Positions 29,586 to 38,855 of a DNA stretch of 64,000 nt are shown in pieces (within the stretch, counting starts at the first letter, position 1; each line of letters opens with the position of its first letter). The notes beneath the pieces are model-generated. The model did no database searches and was not told the origin of the DNA. It worked only from the letters and a program-made list of their open reading frames with translations. Source of the stretch: Rhodovulum steppense (GTDB taxonomy: Bacteria; Pseudomonadota; Alphaproteobacteria; Rhodobacterales; Rhodobacteraceae). The translations under genes were made by a program, and so were the position numbers. The stretch is taken from positions 1 to 64,000 of the forward strand of contig NZ_SLVM01000014.1 of assembly GCF_004339675.1 (NCBI RefSeq), written 5' to 3'.

Positions 29586-30734
29586 ATGCCGCTTGACAGC
29601 GCGACTCGCCCGCTGAACTCGCTGGGCTTTGCCAAGCCCGAGGCGGAAACCCGCGTGCTCGTCGCCATGTCGGGCGGCGTCGACAGTTCGGTTGTCGCCG
29701 CGCAACTGGCCGAGGAGGGCTATGACGTGGTGGGCATCACGCTTCAGCTTTACGACCATGGCGCCGCGCTGGCGAAAAAGGGCGCGTGCTGCGCCGGGCG
29801 GGACATCCATGACGCCCGCCGGGTGGCCGAGCAGGTGGGTTTCCCCCATTACGTTCTGGACTATGAAAACGCCTTTCGTGAGGCCGTGATCGAGGAATTT
29901 GCCGACGCCTATCTGGCCGGCGCGACGCCCGTGCCCTGCATCCGCTGCAACGAGAGGGTCAAGTTCCGCGACCTTCTGGAGACGGCCAGGGAGCTTGACG
30001 CCGACTGCATGGCGACCGGGCATTACATCCGGCGGATGGCGGGCGCGCAGGGGCCGGAACTGCACCGTGCAGCCGATCCTGCCCGCGACCAGTCCTATTT
30101 CCTGTTCTCGACGACCCGCGAGCAGCTCGAGTTCCTGCGCTTCCCGCTGGGGGGCCTGCCCGACAAAGCCGCGACCCGGGCGCTGGCGGCGAAATACGGG
30201 CTGCCCGTGGCCGACAAGCCCGACAGCCAGGACATCTGTTTCGTCCCCGAGGGCAATTATGCCTCGGTCATCGAGAAGCTGCGCCCGGGCGCGGCCGAGC
30301 CAGGCGAGATCGTGCATGCCGATGGCCGCGTGCTGGGGGTGCATGAGGGCGTGATCCACTACACCATCGGCCAGCGCCGGGGGCTGGGGATCGGCGGGCT
30401 GACCGAGCCGCTTTTCGTGGTGCGGCTGGATGTCGATGCGCGGCAGGTGATCGTCGGGCCGAAAGAGATGCTGGCCACGCGGCTGGTACATCTTGGCGAG
30501 GTGAACTGGCTGGGCGATGCGCCGATCGGGACACAGGCCGAATGGCCGGTTCTGGTGCGCGTCCGCTCGACCCGGCCGCCGCGCGAAGCAATCCTGCGGC
30601 CGGTTTCGGAGCGCGAGGCGGTGGTCGAGTTGCTGGCCCCCGAGGAAGGCGTGAGCCCCGGCCAGGCCTGTGTATTCTACGAGACCGAGGGCACCCGGGT
30701 TCTGGGTGGCGGCTGGATCCGGGCGGGCGGCTGA
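29586..30734 (+). CDS. mnmA: tRNA-specific 2-thiouridylase
   Basis: A 382-aa PP-loop enzyme that thiolates U34 of Lys, Glu and Gln tRNAs. The ATP motif is [16 protein letters not shown]. The two catalytic cysteines are in the [12 protein letters not shown] region and the later [11 protein letters not shown] segment, with [13 protein letters not shown] between. An upstream in-frame start at 29517 is rejected because ATG 29586 has CCAGGAG at the correct distance and agrees with the predicted promoter. It converges with lpxB. Confidence 0.94.
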   Translation: MPLDSATRPLNSLGFAKPEAETRVLVAMSGGVDSSVVAAQLAEEGYDVVGITLQLYDHGAALAKKGACCAGRDIHDARRVAEQVGFPHYVLDYENAFREAVIEEFADAYLAGATPVPCIRCNERVKFRDLLETARELDADCMATGHYIRRMAGAQGPELHRAADPARDQSYFLFSTTREQLEFLRFPLGGLPDKAATRALAAKYGLPVADKPDSQDICFVPEGNYASVIEKLRPGAAEPGEIVHADGRVLGVHEGVIHYTIGQRRGLGIGGLTEPLFVVRLDVDARQVIVGPKEMLATRLVHLGEVNWLGDAPIGTQAEWPVLVRVRSTRPPREAILRPVSEREAVVELLAPEEGVSPGQACVFYETEGTRVLGGGWIRAGG

Positions 30735-30775
30735 GCCCCTGCGCAAGCGCCGCGCGGGATGTCTGGCGGCGGGAT

Positions 30776-30800
30776 AATGGGTATTTTTGCCAAGAAGAAG
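30776..30800 (-). repeat. Short intergenic repeat, copy 2, at the mnmA/lpxB convergent junction
   Basis: The minus strand reads CTTCTTCTTGGCAAAAATAC and then CCATTA. It matches copy 1 (22781-22806) at 21 of 22 positions, and like it sits between two convergent stop codons, nine bases before the lpxB stop. Confidence 0.65.
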
Positions 30801-30808
30801 ACCGGCAT

Positions 30809-31975
30809 TCAGCCAAGCCCGTCAAGGACGGCGCGGGCAGCGCGCAGGCCGGGGGCCTCGCCGCCCTGCCCCAGCCGGGTCATGGTCAGGCGCGCGGCCG
30901 ACAGTTGCGCGGCGCGGGCCTCGGGATCGTCCAGAAGCCGCACAAGCGCGGCGGCAATCGGCGCGGGCTTGCAGGCGGCGCCGAGGAATTCGGGCACGGT
31001 GCGGGTTTCCGAGACGATATTGACCAGCGTGACCGTGTCGAGCCGCAGCATCCGGCCGATGATCGCGCGCGAAAGCCAGTTCATGTCATAGGCGATGACC
31101 ATGGGCGTGGCGGCGGCGGCCAGTTCCAGCGAGACCGTGCCCGAGGCGGCCAGCGCCAGATCGGCGGCGGCGAAACCGGCGCGCTTGTCGGCGGGCGGGG
31201 TGGTGCGGGGGTCGAGGATCAGCGGCGCGCCGGGCCAGTCGCGGGTCAGGTGCAGGACCGCATCGGCGACCGGGCTGGCCGCGGGGACGACGACGCGCAA
31301 CGCCGGGTGGCGGGCCAGAACGGGGGCGAGTGCCGCGCCGAAGACCGAGGCAAGGCGCGCAACCTCGCCCCGGCGCGATCCGGGCAGGGCAAGGATCAGC
31401 GGCGCATCGGGCGCGATGCCATGGGCGGCGCGGAAGGCAGCGGCCTCGGCTGGCGTGGCGTGCGGCTGGGCGACGACCGGGTGGCCGACGAAATCGCAAC
31501 GCATGCCTTCGGCCTGCATGTAGGGCGGCTCGAACGGGAAGAGCGCCAGCACCTGGTCGATCATCCGCGCCATCCGTGCCGCGCGTTTCGGCCGCCAGGC
31601 CCAGACGGTGGGGGCGACGTAATGCACCGTGCGGATGCGGCTGGCGGCCTTCACCCGGGCGGCGACGCGCAGGGAAAAATCGGGGCTGTCGATGGTGATC
31701 AGTGCATCGGGTTTGAGGTTCAGCACCGCGTCGGCGGATTGGGCGATCCGGCGTTTCAGCGCGAAATAGCGCGGCAGCACCTCGGCGATGCCCATGACCG
31801 ACAGCTCGTCCATGGGAAAGAGGCTGGTCAGCCCCTCGGCCTGCATCAGCGGGCCGCCGATACCGTGAAACGCGACCCCCGGCGCCAAGGACTTGAGCCC
31901 CGCCATCAACGCCGCGCCCAGCGCATCGCCCGAAGGCTCGCCCGCGATCAGGAAGAACCGGGGCGGGCGGCTCAC
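30809..31975 (-). CDS. lpxB: Lipid-A-disaccharide synthase
   Basis: A 388-aa GT19 glycosyltransferase that joins UDP-diacylglucosamine and lipid X to form the lipid A disaccharide. Characteristic stretches are FLIAGEPSGDALGAALM, FHGIGGPLM, HYVAPTVWAWRPKRAARM, LALPGSRRGEV and ASGTVSLELAAAATPMV. It acts at the inner face of the inner membrane. It is the last gene of the envelope operon and overlaps lpxI by four bases. Confidence 0.95.
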   Translation of the reverse strand: MSRPPRFFLIAGEPSGDALGAALMAGLKSLAPGVAFHGIGGPLMQAEGLTSLFPMDELSVMGIAEVLPRYFALKRRIAQSADAVLNLKPDALITIDSPDFSLRVAARVKAASRIRTVHYVAPTVWAWRPKRAARMARMIDQVLALFPFEPPYMQAEGMRCDFVGHPVVAQPHATPAEAAAFRAAHGIAPDAPLILALPGSRRGEVARLASVFGAALAPVLARHPALRVVVPAASPVADAVLHLTRDWPGAPLILDPRTTPPADKRAGFAAADLALAASGTVSLELAAAATPMVIAYDMNWLSRAIIGRMLRLDTVTLVNIVSETRTVPEFLGAACKPAPIAAALVRLLDDPEARAAQLSAARLTMTRLGQGGEAPGLRAARAVLDGLG

Positions 31976-32805
31976 GGGGTTCGGACCCAGAGAAACAGCC
32001 CCGCCCGATCGGCGCGGGCGATGGTTTCGGCGGGGTCGAGCAGCAGCACGCCCCCGGCCTCGACGACGATCCCGGCAAGGCCCGCGCGAGCGGCGGCCTC
32101 GACCGTGGCGGGGCCGATGGCGGGCAGGTCGACGCGGCGATCCTGGCCCGGTTTCGGCGCCTTGCAGACCACACCCCTTGCGCCCTTGGGATCGGGGCGG
32201 CAGGCGCCTGCGACCTCGGCCACCCAGGCCAGCATCGCATCCGTGCCGGGCAGCGCTTCGACCGCAAGGCAGAGCCCCTGTGCCACGACCGCCCCCTGCC
32301 CCACATCCGCCGCCCCCAGCGCCGCGACGATCTGTACGGCGCGGGCGGCGTCGCGTTCGTCGGCGGGGCCGGGCCGAGCCTGCGTCAGCACGCCGGGCGG
32401 CGGCAGCAGGTCGGGCGCCACGGCCTCGGCGCCGACCACGGCAAAGCCCTCCTCCTCGAACAGGGCGATCACCGCGCGCAGGGTCGCGTCATCGCCCTGG
32501 GCCAGTGCCGGGACGATCCGCGGCAGCAATTGCGCGGTGCGCGGGTCGATGCGTTCGGGGTCAAGCCGCGGCCGGGTCACGGCGCCGACCATCACCACGC
32601 GGGTCACGCCGTTTTCGTGCAGGTGGTCGAACAGAAGCGCCAGCCGTTCGAGCGCGAAGCGCATGACCGGAAGCCCGTCGGGATTGTCCATCGCAAAGCC
32701 CTCGACCTCGGCGATCACGAAGGGCGCGCCCGAGGCGGCCAGCGCGCGGGCCAGATGCGCGGGCAGCGCGCCGCGTCCGGCGATCAGGGCGGTCGCGCCC
32801 GCCAT
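31972..32805 (-). CDS. lpxI: UDP-2,3-diacylglucosamine diphosphatase LpxI
   Basis: A 277-aa protein of the former DUF1009 family. It hydrolyses UDP-2,3-diacylglucosamine to lipid X, replacing LpxH in alphaproteobacteria. Family blocks include LIAGRGALPAHLARAL, VMVGAVTRPRLD, and the C-terminal segments IGPATVEAAARAGLAGIVVE and GLFLWVRTP. It is coupled at both ends: a one-base overlap with lpxA (TGATG) and a four-base overlap with lpxB. Confidence 0.93.
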   Translation of the reverse strand: MAGATALIAGRGALPAHLARALAASGAPFVIAEVEGFAMDNPDGLPVMRFALERLALLFDHLHENGVTRVVMVGAVTRPRLDPERIDPRTAQLLPRIVPALAQGDDATLRAVIALFEEEGFAVVGAEAVAPDLLPPPGVLTQARPGPADERDAARAVQIVAALGAADVGQGAVVAQGLCLAVEALPGTDAMLAWVAEVAGACRPDPKGARGVVCKAPKPGQDRRVDLPAIGPATVEAAARAGLAGIVVEAGGVLLLDPAETIARADRAGLFLWVRTP

Positions 32806-33602
32806 CAGCGCGGGGTCAGGAAGGAGCGGTCGGTATCGGCGAGCACGAACTCGACCATCTCGCGGACATGGGGGCTGTCGGTTTCCGCATGGATGCGGCG
32901 AGCGCGATCCATGAACGCGCCCTCGCCCTGCGCCAGCGCCTGAAAGGCCGCGCGCAGCGCCGAGATATCCTCGCGCGCCACACCGCGGCGTTTAAGCCCG
33001 ACAAGGTTCAGCCCGTCCAGCACGCCGCGCGGCCCCTGCACCAGACCATAGGGAATGACATCATTCGTCACCATCGTCACCGCGCCGATGATCGCGCCGC
33101 GGCCGACCCGCACGAATTGATGGATACCAGACAGCCCGCCGATGATCACGTCGTCGCCAATGACGCAATGCCCCGCCAGCGCCGAGTTGTTGACCATGAT
33201 GACCCGGTCGCCCACCTGCGCGTCATGGGCGACATGGGCGCCCATCATGAACAGGCAATCGTCACCGACCCGGGTAATGCCGCCGCCGCCCTCGGTGCCG
33301 GTGTTCATCGTGACGCCCTCGCGGATGCGGTTGCGCGCGCCGACGATCAGGCGGGTGTCCTCGCCGCGGTATTTCAGGTCCTGCGGGATGTCGCCGATAT
33401 TGGCGAAGGGGAAGATCACCGTGCCCTCGCCGATCTCGGTCAGGCCGGTGACAATGGCGTGGCTCTTGACCTCGACCCCTGCCCCCAGACGCACCTTGGG
33501 CCCGATCACCGAGAACGGGCCGATGACGCAGCCCGGGCCGATCTGGGCGCCGTCTTCGACAATGGCGGACGAGTGAATGCGGGCGGTCGGGTCGATGGCC
33601 AT
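32805..33602 (-). CDS. lpxA: UDP-N-acetylglucosamine O-acyltransferase
   Basis: A 265-aa left-handed beta-helix acyltransferase performing the first step of lipid A synthesis. Hexapeptide repeats run from about residue 8 to 185 ([20 protein letters not shown]). The catalytic histidine is in [13 protein letters not shown], and a short helical C-terminus follows ([16 protein letters not shown]). It starts four bases after the fabZ stop. Confidence 0.95.
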   Translation of the reverse strand: MAIDPTARIHSSAIVEDGAQIGPGCVIGPFSVIGPKVRLGAGVEVKSHAIVTGLTEIGEGTVIFPFANIGDIPQDLKYRGEDTRLIVGARNRIREGVTMNTGTEGGGGITRVGDDCLFMMGAHVAHDAQVGDRVIMVNNSALAGHCVIGDDVIIGGLSGIHQFVRVGRGAIIGAVTMVTNDVIPYGLVQGPRGVLDGLNLVGLKRRGVAREDISALRAAFQALAQGEGAFMDRARRIHAETDSPHVREMVEFVLADTDRSFLTPR

Positions 33603-33606
33603 ATTC

Positions 33607-34080
33607 CTACTCCTGCGGCAGGTCCATCATCGCGGTGAATTCGGCCTCGGCGGCGACCTCGTCGCCCACCATCGCGACGCCCGCGAATTTCCAGACCTTC
33701 TTTCCCCCGCGCTTGACGGTGATGTGCAGTTCCAGCACATCGCCGGGCCCCACCTTGCGGCGGAACTTGGCGCTGTCGATGGCCATGAAATAGACCAGAA
33801 GCTGGCTGTCGACCTTGCCCAGGGACAGACCGGCCATGACCGCCGCGGTCTGGGCCATGGCCTCGATGATGGTCACACCCGGCATGACCGGGGTGCCGGG
33901 AAAATGGCCTTGGAAATGCGGCTCGTTGAAGGTCACGTTCTTGATGCCCACCGCACTTTCATAGGGCACGATCCCCGTCACCCGGTCGATCAGCAGGAAC
34001 GGGTAGCGATGCGGGATGACCCGCTGGATCAGCTGGATATCGGCCTCGGTCACGACCTCGGTCGCGGGGGCACTGGTCAT
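33607..34080 (-). CDS. fabZ: 3-hydroxyacyl-ACP dehydratase FabZ
   Basis: A 157-aa hot-dog enzyme that dehydrates beta-hydroxyacyl-ACP in fatty acid elongation, competing with LpxA for the 3-hydroxyacyl pool. The active site is seen in [13 protein letters not shown] (His) and in [12 protein letters not shown] with the following Glu of [10 protein letters not shown]. The start at 34080 has GCAAGGAG upstream; the frame extends further but without family residues. In many proteobacteria lpxD precedes fabZ; here skp does. Confidence 0.95.
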   Translation of the reverse strand: MTSAPATEVVTEADIQLIQRVIPHRYPFLLIDRVTGIVPYESAVGIKNVTFNEPHFQGHFPGTPVMPGVTIIEAMAQTAAVMAGLSLGKVDSQLLVYFMAIDSAKFRRKVGPGDVLELHITVKRGGKKVWKFAGVAMVGDEVAAEAEFTAMMDLPQE

Positions 34081-34165
34081 CTGAACATACTCCTTGCACT
34101 CGGCCCAGGCGCGCGGCCCGGCATCCGGCAGCCCTAACAACTCCCCTCGCTCGGGGCAAGACGGG

Positions 34166-34756
34166 CTACTCTGCCGACACCTCGCCGCCGGTTTCGGGGC
34201 CTGCTCCAGACGGTTCCAACGCCTCGGGCGCAAGGCGGTCGTCTATTGCGGCTATGGCCTCGTCGGTGATGTCAACCTGTTCAGCCGACAGGATCACCGC
34301 ATCCCGTTCCAGCACCACGACCCCGCCCCTCTCGCGCACGATCTCGGCAACCAGCGGCAGCACCTGGCGGTAGAACGCCTGCTGACCCGCCTCGCGGCGC
34401 TGGGCAAGAGCACGCGCCTTGGCGTCCTGGGCGCGACGGGTCATCACCACCTTTTCGTCAAAGGCCTCGGCAAGCGTGCGGAATTCCTCGGGTGGGAGGG
34501 TACGGCGACGTTCGGTAAGATCGCGCTCTTCCGCGATAAGTTCGGCCTCGATCTGCCGGTTCTCGGAGGCAAGTGCAGCGCTGTCGGCCTCAAGAGCATC
34601 ACTCAGCGCCCGTCCGGCCCGACTGTCGCTGAAAAGCCGCTCCTGATCGAGGGTCAGGACGGGACTGCGCAGGATTGGCGCATCCTGTGCGGGCGCAAGC
34701 GCGGGCGCGCCCCACGCCAGCAGGAGGGCCAGCACAGCCGCGCGCACCCGGCCCAT
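34166..34756 (-). CDS. skp: Skp/OmpH-family periplasmic chaperone
   Basis: A 196-aa secreted protein with signal peptide [21 protein letters not shown]. The OmpH pattern is [19 protein letters not shown], followed by a long charged coiled coil (residues about 55-145). Skp trimers hold unfolded outer-membrane proteins for BamA. Position just after bamA (four-base gap) supports this. The C-terminal tail is Pro/Gly/Glu-rich and longer than the E. coli protein. Confidence 0.85.
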   Translation of the reverse strand: MGRVRAAVLALLLAWGAPALAPAQDAPILRSPVLTLDQERLFSDSRAGRALSDALEADSAALASENRQIEAELIAEERDLTERRRTLPPEEFRTLAEAFDEKVVMTRRAQDAKARALAQRREAGQQAFYRQVLPLVAEIVRERGGVVVLERDAVILSAEQVDITDEAIAAIDDRLAPEALEPSGAGPETGGEVSAE

Positions 34757-34760
34757 CCGA

Positions 34761-37082
34761 TCAGAACCGTGTCGAGATCGTCAGGTCGAAGTTCTGGGTG
34801 CGGTCGTAGCTCTTCTTCTTGACGGCCTCGGAGAAGTTGAAGCGCAATGGCCCTATCGGCGTGTCCCAGAAGATCGAGACGCCGACCGATGAACGCAGGC
34901 TGAAATCGTCATCCACCGCGCCCGGATTATCGAGATTCCAAACCGAGCCGACATCGGCGAACAGACCCCCGGTGATCCCGTATTCCTCGGGTAGGCCTAG
35001 CGGGAATTCCGCCTCGAACCGGGCCACCGCATACATGTTGCCGCCCAGCGCCGCGCCGCCGCGGTTTTCAGGTTGCCGCGGACCGATCCCGTTGCCTTCG
35101 AATCCGCGAATCTTGCCGTTCAGGAAATAGCGGTCAAGAAGCCGACTGTCCTCGTTGCCCAACATCGACAAAACGCCGCCCTCAAGCTCGGCCCGCAGCG
35201 TGATTTCCTCGTTCCAGACCATGGTCTGCGCCCCAACCAGGGCGGTGGTCTCGATATACTCCAGATCACCGCCAAGGCCGGCATAATCCTGGCTGAATTC
35301 CAGCCGGATGCCGGAATTCGGGTCGAGCCCGGTCCGGCGAGAATCGTAGCTGTAGGTATAGCCGATCTTGGAATAGGTCAGCGCACCGCGATCCGCATCG
35401 TCCTGGATGATCCCCGGACCGCCCGTATAGTTACGGATATTGCCTTCGCCCACGGTATAGCGAATTTGCAGCCGACTGCTCTCGGATATCGGGAATTGCA
35501 ATGAGGGAGATATCTCGATCAGACGGGTATCATACTCGGCATTGAACCGCCCTTCGGTCTCGGCATAGATCGCCGAAAAGCCGAACCGCACATCCCGGCC
35601 CAGGAAGGCAGGCTCGGCGAAGACGAACCGCGAGGTGGAATTGTCGGTTCCGGTGTCGACGCGGAAGCTGAGTAGCTGCCCGCGGCCAAGGAAATTCGAT
35701 TCGGTGAAAGAGATAGCCGCGCCCGCACCGTTGACCTCGGAATAGCTGAGACCGAACGCGAGCGACCCGGTCGGTTGTTCCTCGACATCGACATTCACAA
35801 CCATCTGGTCGGGCGCACTGCCCTCGCGCGCGGTGACCTCGCTGCGCGAGAAGAAACCCAGCGCGCGGATGCGGTCGGCGGCCTCGCGTATTTCTCGCGG
35901 ATTGAACGGATCGCCCTCGACGGTGCGGAACTGGTGGCGCACCACCCGGTCGAGCGTGGTGGCGTTGCCCTCGATGTCGATGCGTTCGACGAACATCCGC
36001 GGTCCGCGCGTGACGGCAAACTCGATGTCCAGGGTCAGATCGCGATCATTGCGCACGACACGAGGTTCGACCCGGATGAAATTCAGCCCCTTGCGGGTCG
36101 CCAGACGTTCCATCCTTGCGATGGTATTCTCGACGGCAAGCGGGCTGTAGACCTGTCCCGGCTTGATGTTTGCCGCGCGCTGGAACTCGTCCGCATCGAC
36201 CTCGGCAAGATCGGACACCGTCGTCACCCGGCCGAAGCGGAACTGTTGGCCCTCGCGGATGGTGAAGGTCAGAAGATAGCCGTCGCGATTGCGCGTCAGT
36301 TCCGGCGCAACCGACAGCACCTGGAAATCGACAAAACCGCGCGAGGTGTAGAAGTCGCTCAGAACCTGCTTATCGAACTCGATCCGGTCGGCGATGAAGG
36401 TGTCTGACCGAATGATCCGGCGCAGGATGCCTGCCTGCTTGGTCCCCAGTGCCCGGCGAAGGCGGCTTTCCGAATAGGCGCGGTTGCCAACGAAGGAGAT
36501 GCGCTCGATCTCGACCACGGCGCCCTCGACGATCTCGAAGACCAGGTCGACGCGATTCTCGGACCGGCGGATGATCTTGGGCGTGACGCTGGCGGCCAGT
36601 CGACCCTGCTGTTCATAGGCGGTGACGATGGCGGCGGCATCGGTCTCGGCCATGCTTGGCGAATAGACCCGGCGCGATTGCGAACGGACGATCGAGGCGA
36701 GGTCATCGTCCTTGATCCGGGCATTGCCCTCGAACGCGATGCGGTTGATCGTGGGATATTCGGTGACGTTGATCACCAGCGTGTTGCCGCGGGGCGAAAG
36801 CTCGACCGTCTCGAACAGCCCGCTGCCTGAAATCGCCTGATAGGCATCGTTCAGCCGCGCCGCCGACACCGGCTCGCCCCGGGCGATCCCGGCATAGGAC
36901 AGGATCGTCGCGGCATCGATGCGCTGGTTGCCGTTCACCTCGACCGACGAGAAGCGGTAGGTCTGCGCCTGCACCGCCTGCGGCACAAGCGCCACGGCCC
37001 CCGCGCTGCCCAGCAGCACCGTCGCCGCCAGTAGATGAGCCCGACCGCGTCGGCCGAGGTTCCCGCGTGCAGAAATTGACAT
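34761..37082 (-). CDS. bamA: Outer membrane protein assembly factor BamA
   Basis: A 773-aa Omp85 protein that inserts beta-barrels into the outer membrane. The signal peptide ends at VQAQTYRF. Five POTRA repeats follow (first: FSSVEVNGNQRIDAATILSY). From about residue 440 there is a 16-stranded barrel with the conserved RGF-type motif as KIRGFEGNGIGPRQP and a C-terminal Phe (STRF) suited to barrel recognition. A consensus promoter lies just upstream. Confidence 0.96.
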   Translation of the reverse strand: MSISARGNLGRRGRAHLLAATVLLGSAGAVALVPQAVQAQTYRFSSVEVNGNQRIDAATILSYAGIARGEPVSAARLNDAYQAISGSGLFETVELSPRGNTLVINVTEYPTINRIAFEGNARIKDDDLASIVRSQSRRVYSPSMAETDAAAIVTAYEQQGRLAASVTPKIIRRSENRVDLVFEIVEGAVVEIERISFVGNRAYSESRLRRALGTKQAGILRRIIRSDTFIADRIEFDKQVLSDFYTSRGFVDFQVLSVAPELTRNRDGYLLTFTIREGQQFRFGRVTTVSDLAEVDADEFQRAANIKPGQVYSPLAVENTIARMERLATRKGLNFIRVEPRVVRNDRDLTLDIEFAVTRGPRMFVERIDIEGNATTLDRVVRHQFRTVEGDPFNPREIREAADRIRALGFFSRSEVTAREGSAPDQMVVNVDVEEQPTGSLAFGLSYSEVNGAGAAISFTESNFLGRGQLLSFRVDTGTDNSTSRFVFAEPAFLGRDVRFGFSAIYAETEGRFNAEYDTRLIEISPSLQFPISESSRLQIRYTVGEGNIRNYTGGPGIIQDDADRGALTYSKIGYTYSYDSRRTGLDPNSGIRLEFSQDYAGLGGDLEYIETTALVGAQTMVWNEEITLRAELEGGVLSMLGNEDSRLLDRYFLNGKIRGFEGNGIGPRQPENRGGAALGGNMYAVARFEAEFPLGLPEEYGITGGLFADVGSVWNLDNPGAVDDDFSLRSSVGVSIFWDTPIGPLRFNFSEAVKKKSYDRTQNFDLTISTRF

Positions 37083-37119
37083 GTCGCCGTCCCGCCCTGA
37101 CGTGTTTTTTCTGTGACTT

Positions 37120-37148
37120 TAGCTACCGGGAACGCCGGAGGATGTCAA
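37120..37148 (-). promoter_or_regulatory. Predicted sigma-70 promoter of bamA
   Basis: On the minus strand, a perfect TTGACA (37148-37143), 17 bases, then TAGCTA (37125-37120), about 38 bases before the bamA start. It would let bamA and downstream genes be transcribed independently of rseP. Confidence 0.65.
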
Positions 37149-37183
37149 AAGGTCAGGACCTGGAAAACGGCGCGCGTTGCCCT

Positions 37184-37214
37184 CATCCCTCAGCCGGGCA
37201 ACGGCAGAGGGATG
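37184..37214 (-). terminator. Hairpin between the 45-aa gene and the bamA promoter
   Basis: CATCCCTC / GAGGGATG form an eight-base stem with a 15-base loop, about 30 bases past the small gene's stop. There is no T-run, so it could be a weak terminator or an RNA-processing structure. Confidence 0.4.
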
Positions 37215-37243
37215 GGTTGCAGAACGCCCCTGCTGCGCGGCGC

Positions 37244-37381
37244 TCAGAGCCCCGTGAGCCAGCCGCCCAGCATGAGCGCAAGTGCGATTGCAAAGGGAAA
37301 AAGCAGCCTGTCCCCGTTCAACTGCATCAACAGCGACAGCCCGCGCAAGCCGTCGCGAAGGGTTTCGATGGCCTGGCTCAT
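37244..37381 (-). CDS. 45-aa single-helix membrane protein between rseP and bamA
   Basis: The product reads MSQAIETLRDGLRGLSLLMQ and then a hydrophobic helix (LLFPFAIALALMLGGWLTGL). The start is the ATG at 37381; a longer in-frame reading from 37462 is unlikely. I recall similar short proteins in other Rhodobacterales at the same place between rseP and bamA, which argues that it is real. Function unknown; a membrane accessory role near envelope assembly is inference. Confidence 0.62.
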   Translation of the reverse strand: MSQAIETLRDGLRGLSLLMQLNGDRLLFPFAIALALMLGGWLTGL

Positions 37382-37480
37382 GCCGAATCCGTCTGTCTGC
37401 CCCGAGTTGCGAACCTGCATGCATCCTGACCGCGCATTGTGGCGGCAAGAGGGCGGGTCCAATTCAGGGGCGCGAAAGCG

Positions 37481-38827
37481 TCAGGGGCAGACCAAATCGT
37501 TTGTCAGGGCAAAGGCCATGAGTCCCAGCAGCATCGCCAGGCCGACCGCCGTCAGGAAGCGCATCGCCCGGTCGCTCGGCGGCCGACCGGTGATCCCCTC
37601 GTAGAGGTAGAACACCAGATGCCCGCCATCGAGGACCGGGATCGGGAACAGGTTCAGAAGTCCCACCGCCGCCGACAGCACCGCGATGAACCAGATGAAG
37701 GTCTCAAGCCCCTGGCTGGCCGCCGCGCCCGAGCTTTCGGCGATGCCGATCGGCCCCGACAGGTTGCACGAACTGATCGCACCCGTCACCATGTGATAAA
37801 GCGCCGACAGGCTCGACTGAAGGATGAAACCCAACTGGTCCACGCCTTCGCCCAGCGCCTCGACCGGCCCGGGCATGCGGGTGGCGCTTTCGAAGGCCAG
37901 CGCGCCGGTCATCCCGATCAGCCAGCGCGTCTGGAAACTGCCGTCTGACATCGGCAGATCCATCGATTTGGGCGTCAGGTCGAACTCCATCGTCTCGCCC
38001 GCACGCCAGATTCTGACCGTGACCGGCTGCCCGCCGGTCTCGGCCACACGCGCCTGCAACTCGCGGAAGGCGTTGATCGGTTCACCCTGAATGGCCAGCA
38101 CAACATCGCCGGGTCTCAGCCCCGCCTCGGCGGCCGCGGTCCGGGGCTGGACCGTGCCCACGATCGGCGGAAAGGGATACGGGCCGATCACGTCTCGTTC
38201 GACCCCGTTGCGGCGCACGGTATAGACGGGCGCGGCATCGGTCGGAAGCGTCGCCACAACCTCGTAGAAACGGGTGTAATCGGGCGTCGGCATGCCGTTC
38301 AGCGCCAGGATCGTGTCGCCGGGCGCCAGCGCGGACCGCTCGGCCATGCCTTGCGGCAGGTCGGCCAGCGACCCTACGGTGGGCGGCTCGAGTGCGACTC
38401 CGCGCACCAGCGACAGGGCCGCGAAGACCAGGATCGCGAGCGCGAAGTTGAACAAGGGCCCCGCCGCCACCGTCGCCGTCCGCGCCCAGAGCGGCGCGCC
38501 ATGCATCGTGTGGCGCCGAGTGTCCTGATCCATGCCCGCAACCTCGGGCGAGGGCCGCGCAGACGAGGCGCTGGCATCCCCCATGAACCGCACATAGCCG
38601 CCCAGCGGAAGGGCCGCGATCTGCCATTGCGTCCCATGGCGGTCGGTGCGCGAAACCAGCACCGGCCCGAACCCGATCGAGAACACCTCTGCCTTGATGC
38701 CCGACCAGCGGCCGACGATGTAGTGGCCGTATTCGTGCACGGTGACGATGATCGACAACGCCAGAACGAAGGCGCCGACCGTGAAGACGAGGTTCCCCGC
38801 GGAGGGAATCAGCGAAAGGAGATCCAA
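37481..38827 (-). CDS. rseP: Site-2 membrane protease RseP
   Basis: A 448-aa intramembrane zinc metalloprotease that cleaves anti-sigma factors and signal peptides. The zinc motif is VTVHEYGHYIVGRW. PDZ segments lie around LAPGDTILALNGMP and LRPGDVVLAIQGEP, and the third ligand is in FPIPVLDGGHLVFY. The start is taken as TTG at 38827 (MDLLSLIPSAGNLVF), because no ATG or GTG exists between the dxr stop and the first conserved helix; a weak AGGA lies upstream. Confidence 0.9.
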   Translation of the reverse strand: MDLLSLIPSAGNLVFTVGAFVLALSIIVTVHEYGHYIVGRWSGIKAEVFSIGFGPVLVSRTDRHGTQWQIAALPLGGYVRFMGDASASSARPSPEVAGMDQDTRRHTMHGAPLWARTATVAAGPLFNFALAILVFAALSLVRGVALEPPTVGSLADLPQGMAERSALAPGDTILALNGMPTPDYTRFYEVVATLPTDAAPVYTVRRNGVERDVIGPYPFPPIVGTVQPRTAAAEAGLRPGDVVLAIQGEPINAFRELQARVAETGGQPVTVRIWRAGETMEFDLTPKSMDLPMSDGSFQTRWLIGMTGALAFESATRMPGPVEALGEGVDQLGFILQSSLSALYHMVTGAISSCNLSGPIGIAESSGAAASQGLETFIWFIAVLSAAVGLLNLFPIPVLDGGHLVFYLYEGITGRPPSDRAMRFLTAVGLAMLLGLMAFALTNDLVCP

Positions 38828-38855
38828 ATGCTCAGGGTCCTGGCTTGTGACTGCT

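Noticed and set aside
30542-32914. 790-codon plus-strand frame across mnmA, lpxB and lpxI
   Set aside because: Overlaps three well-recognised genes in other frames; no ribosome binding site or domains.
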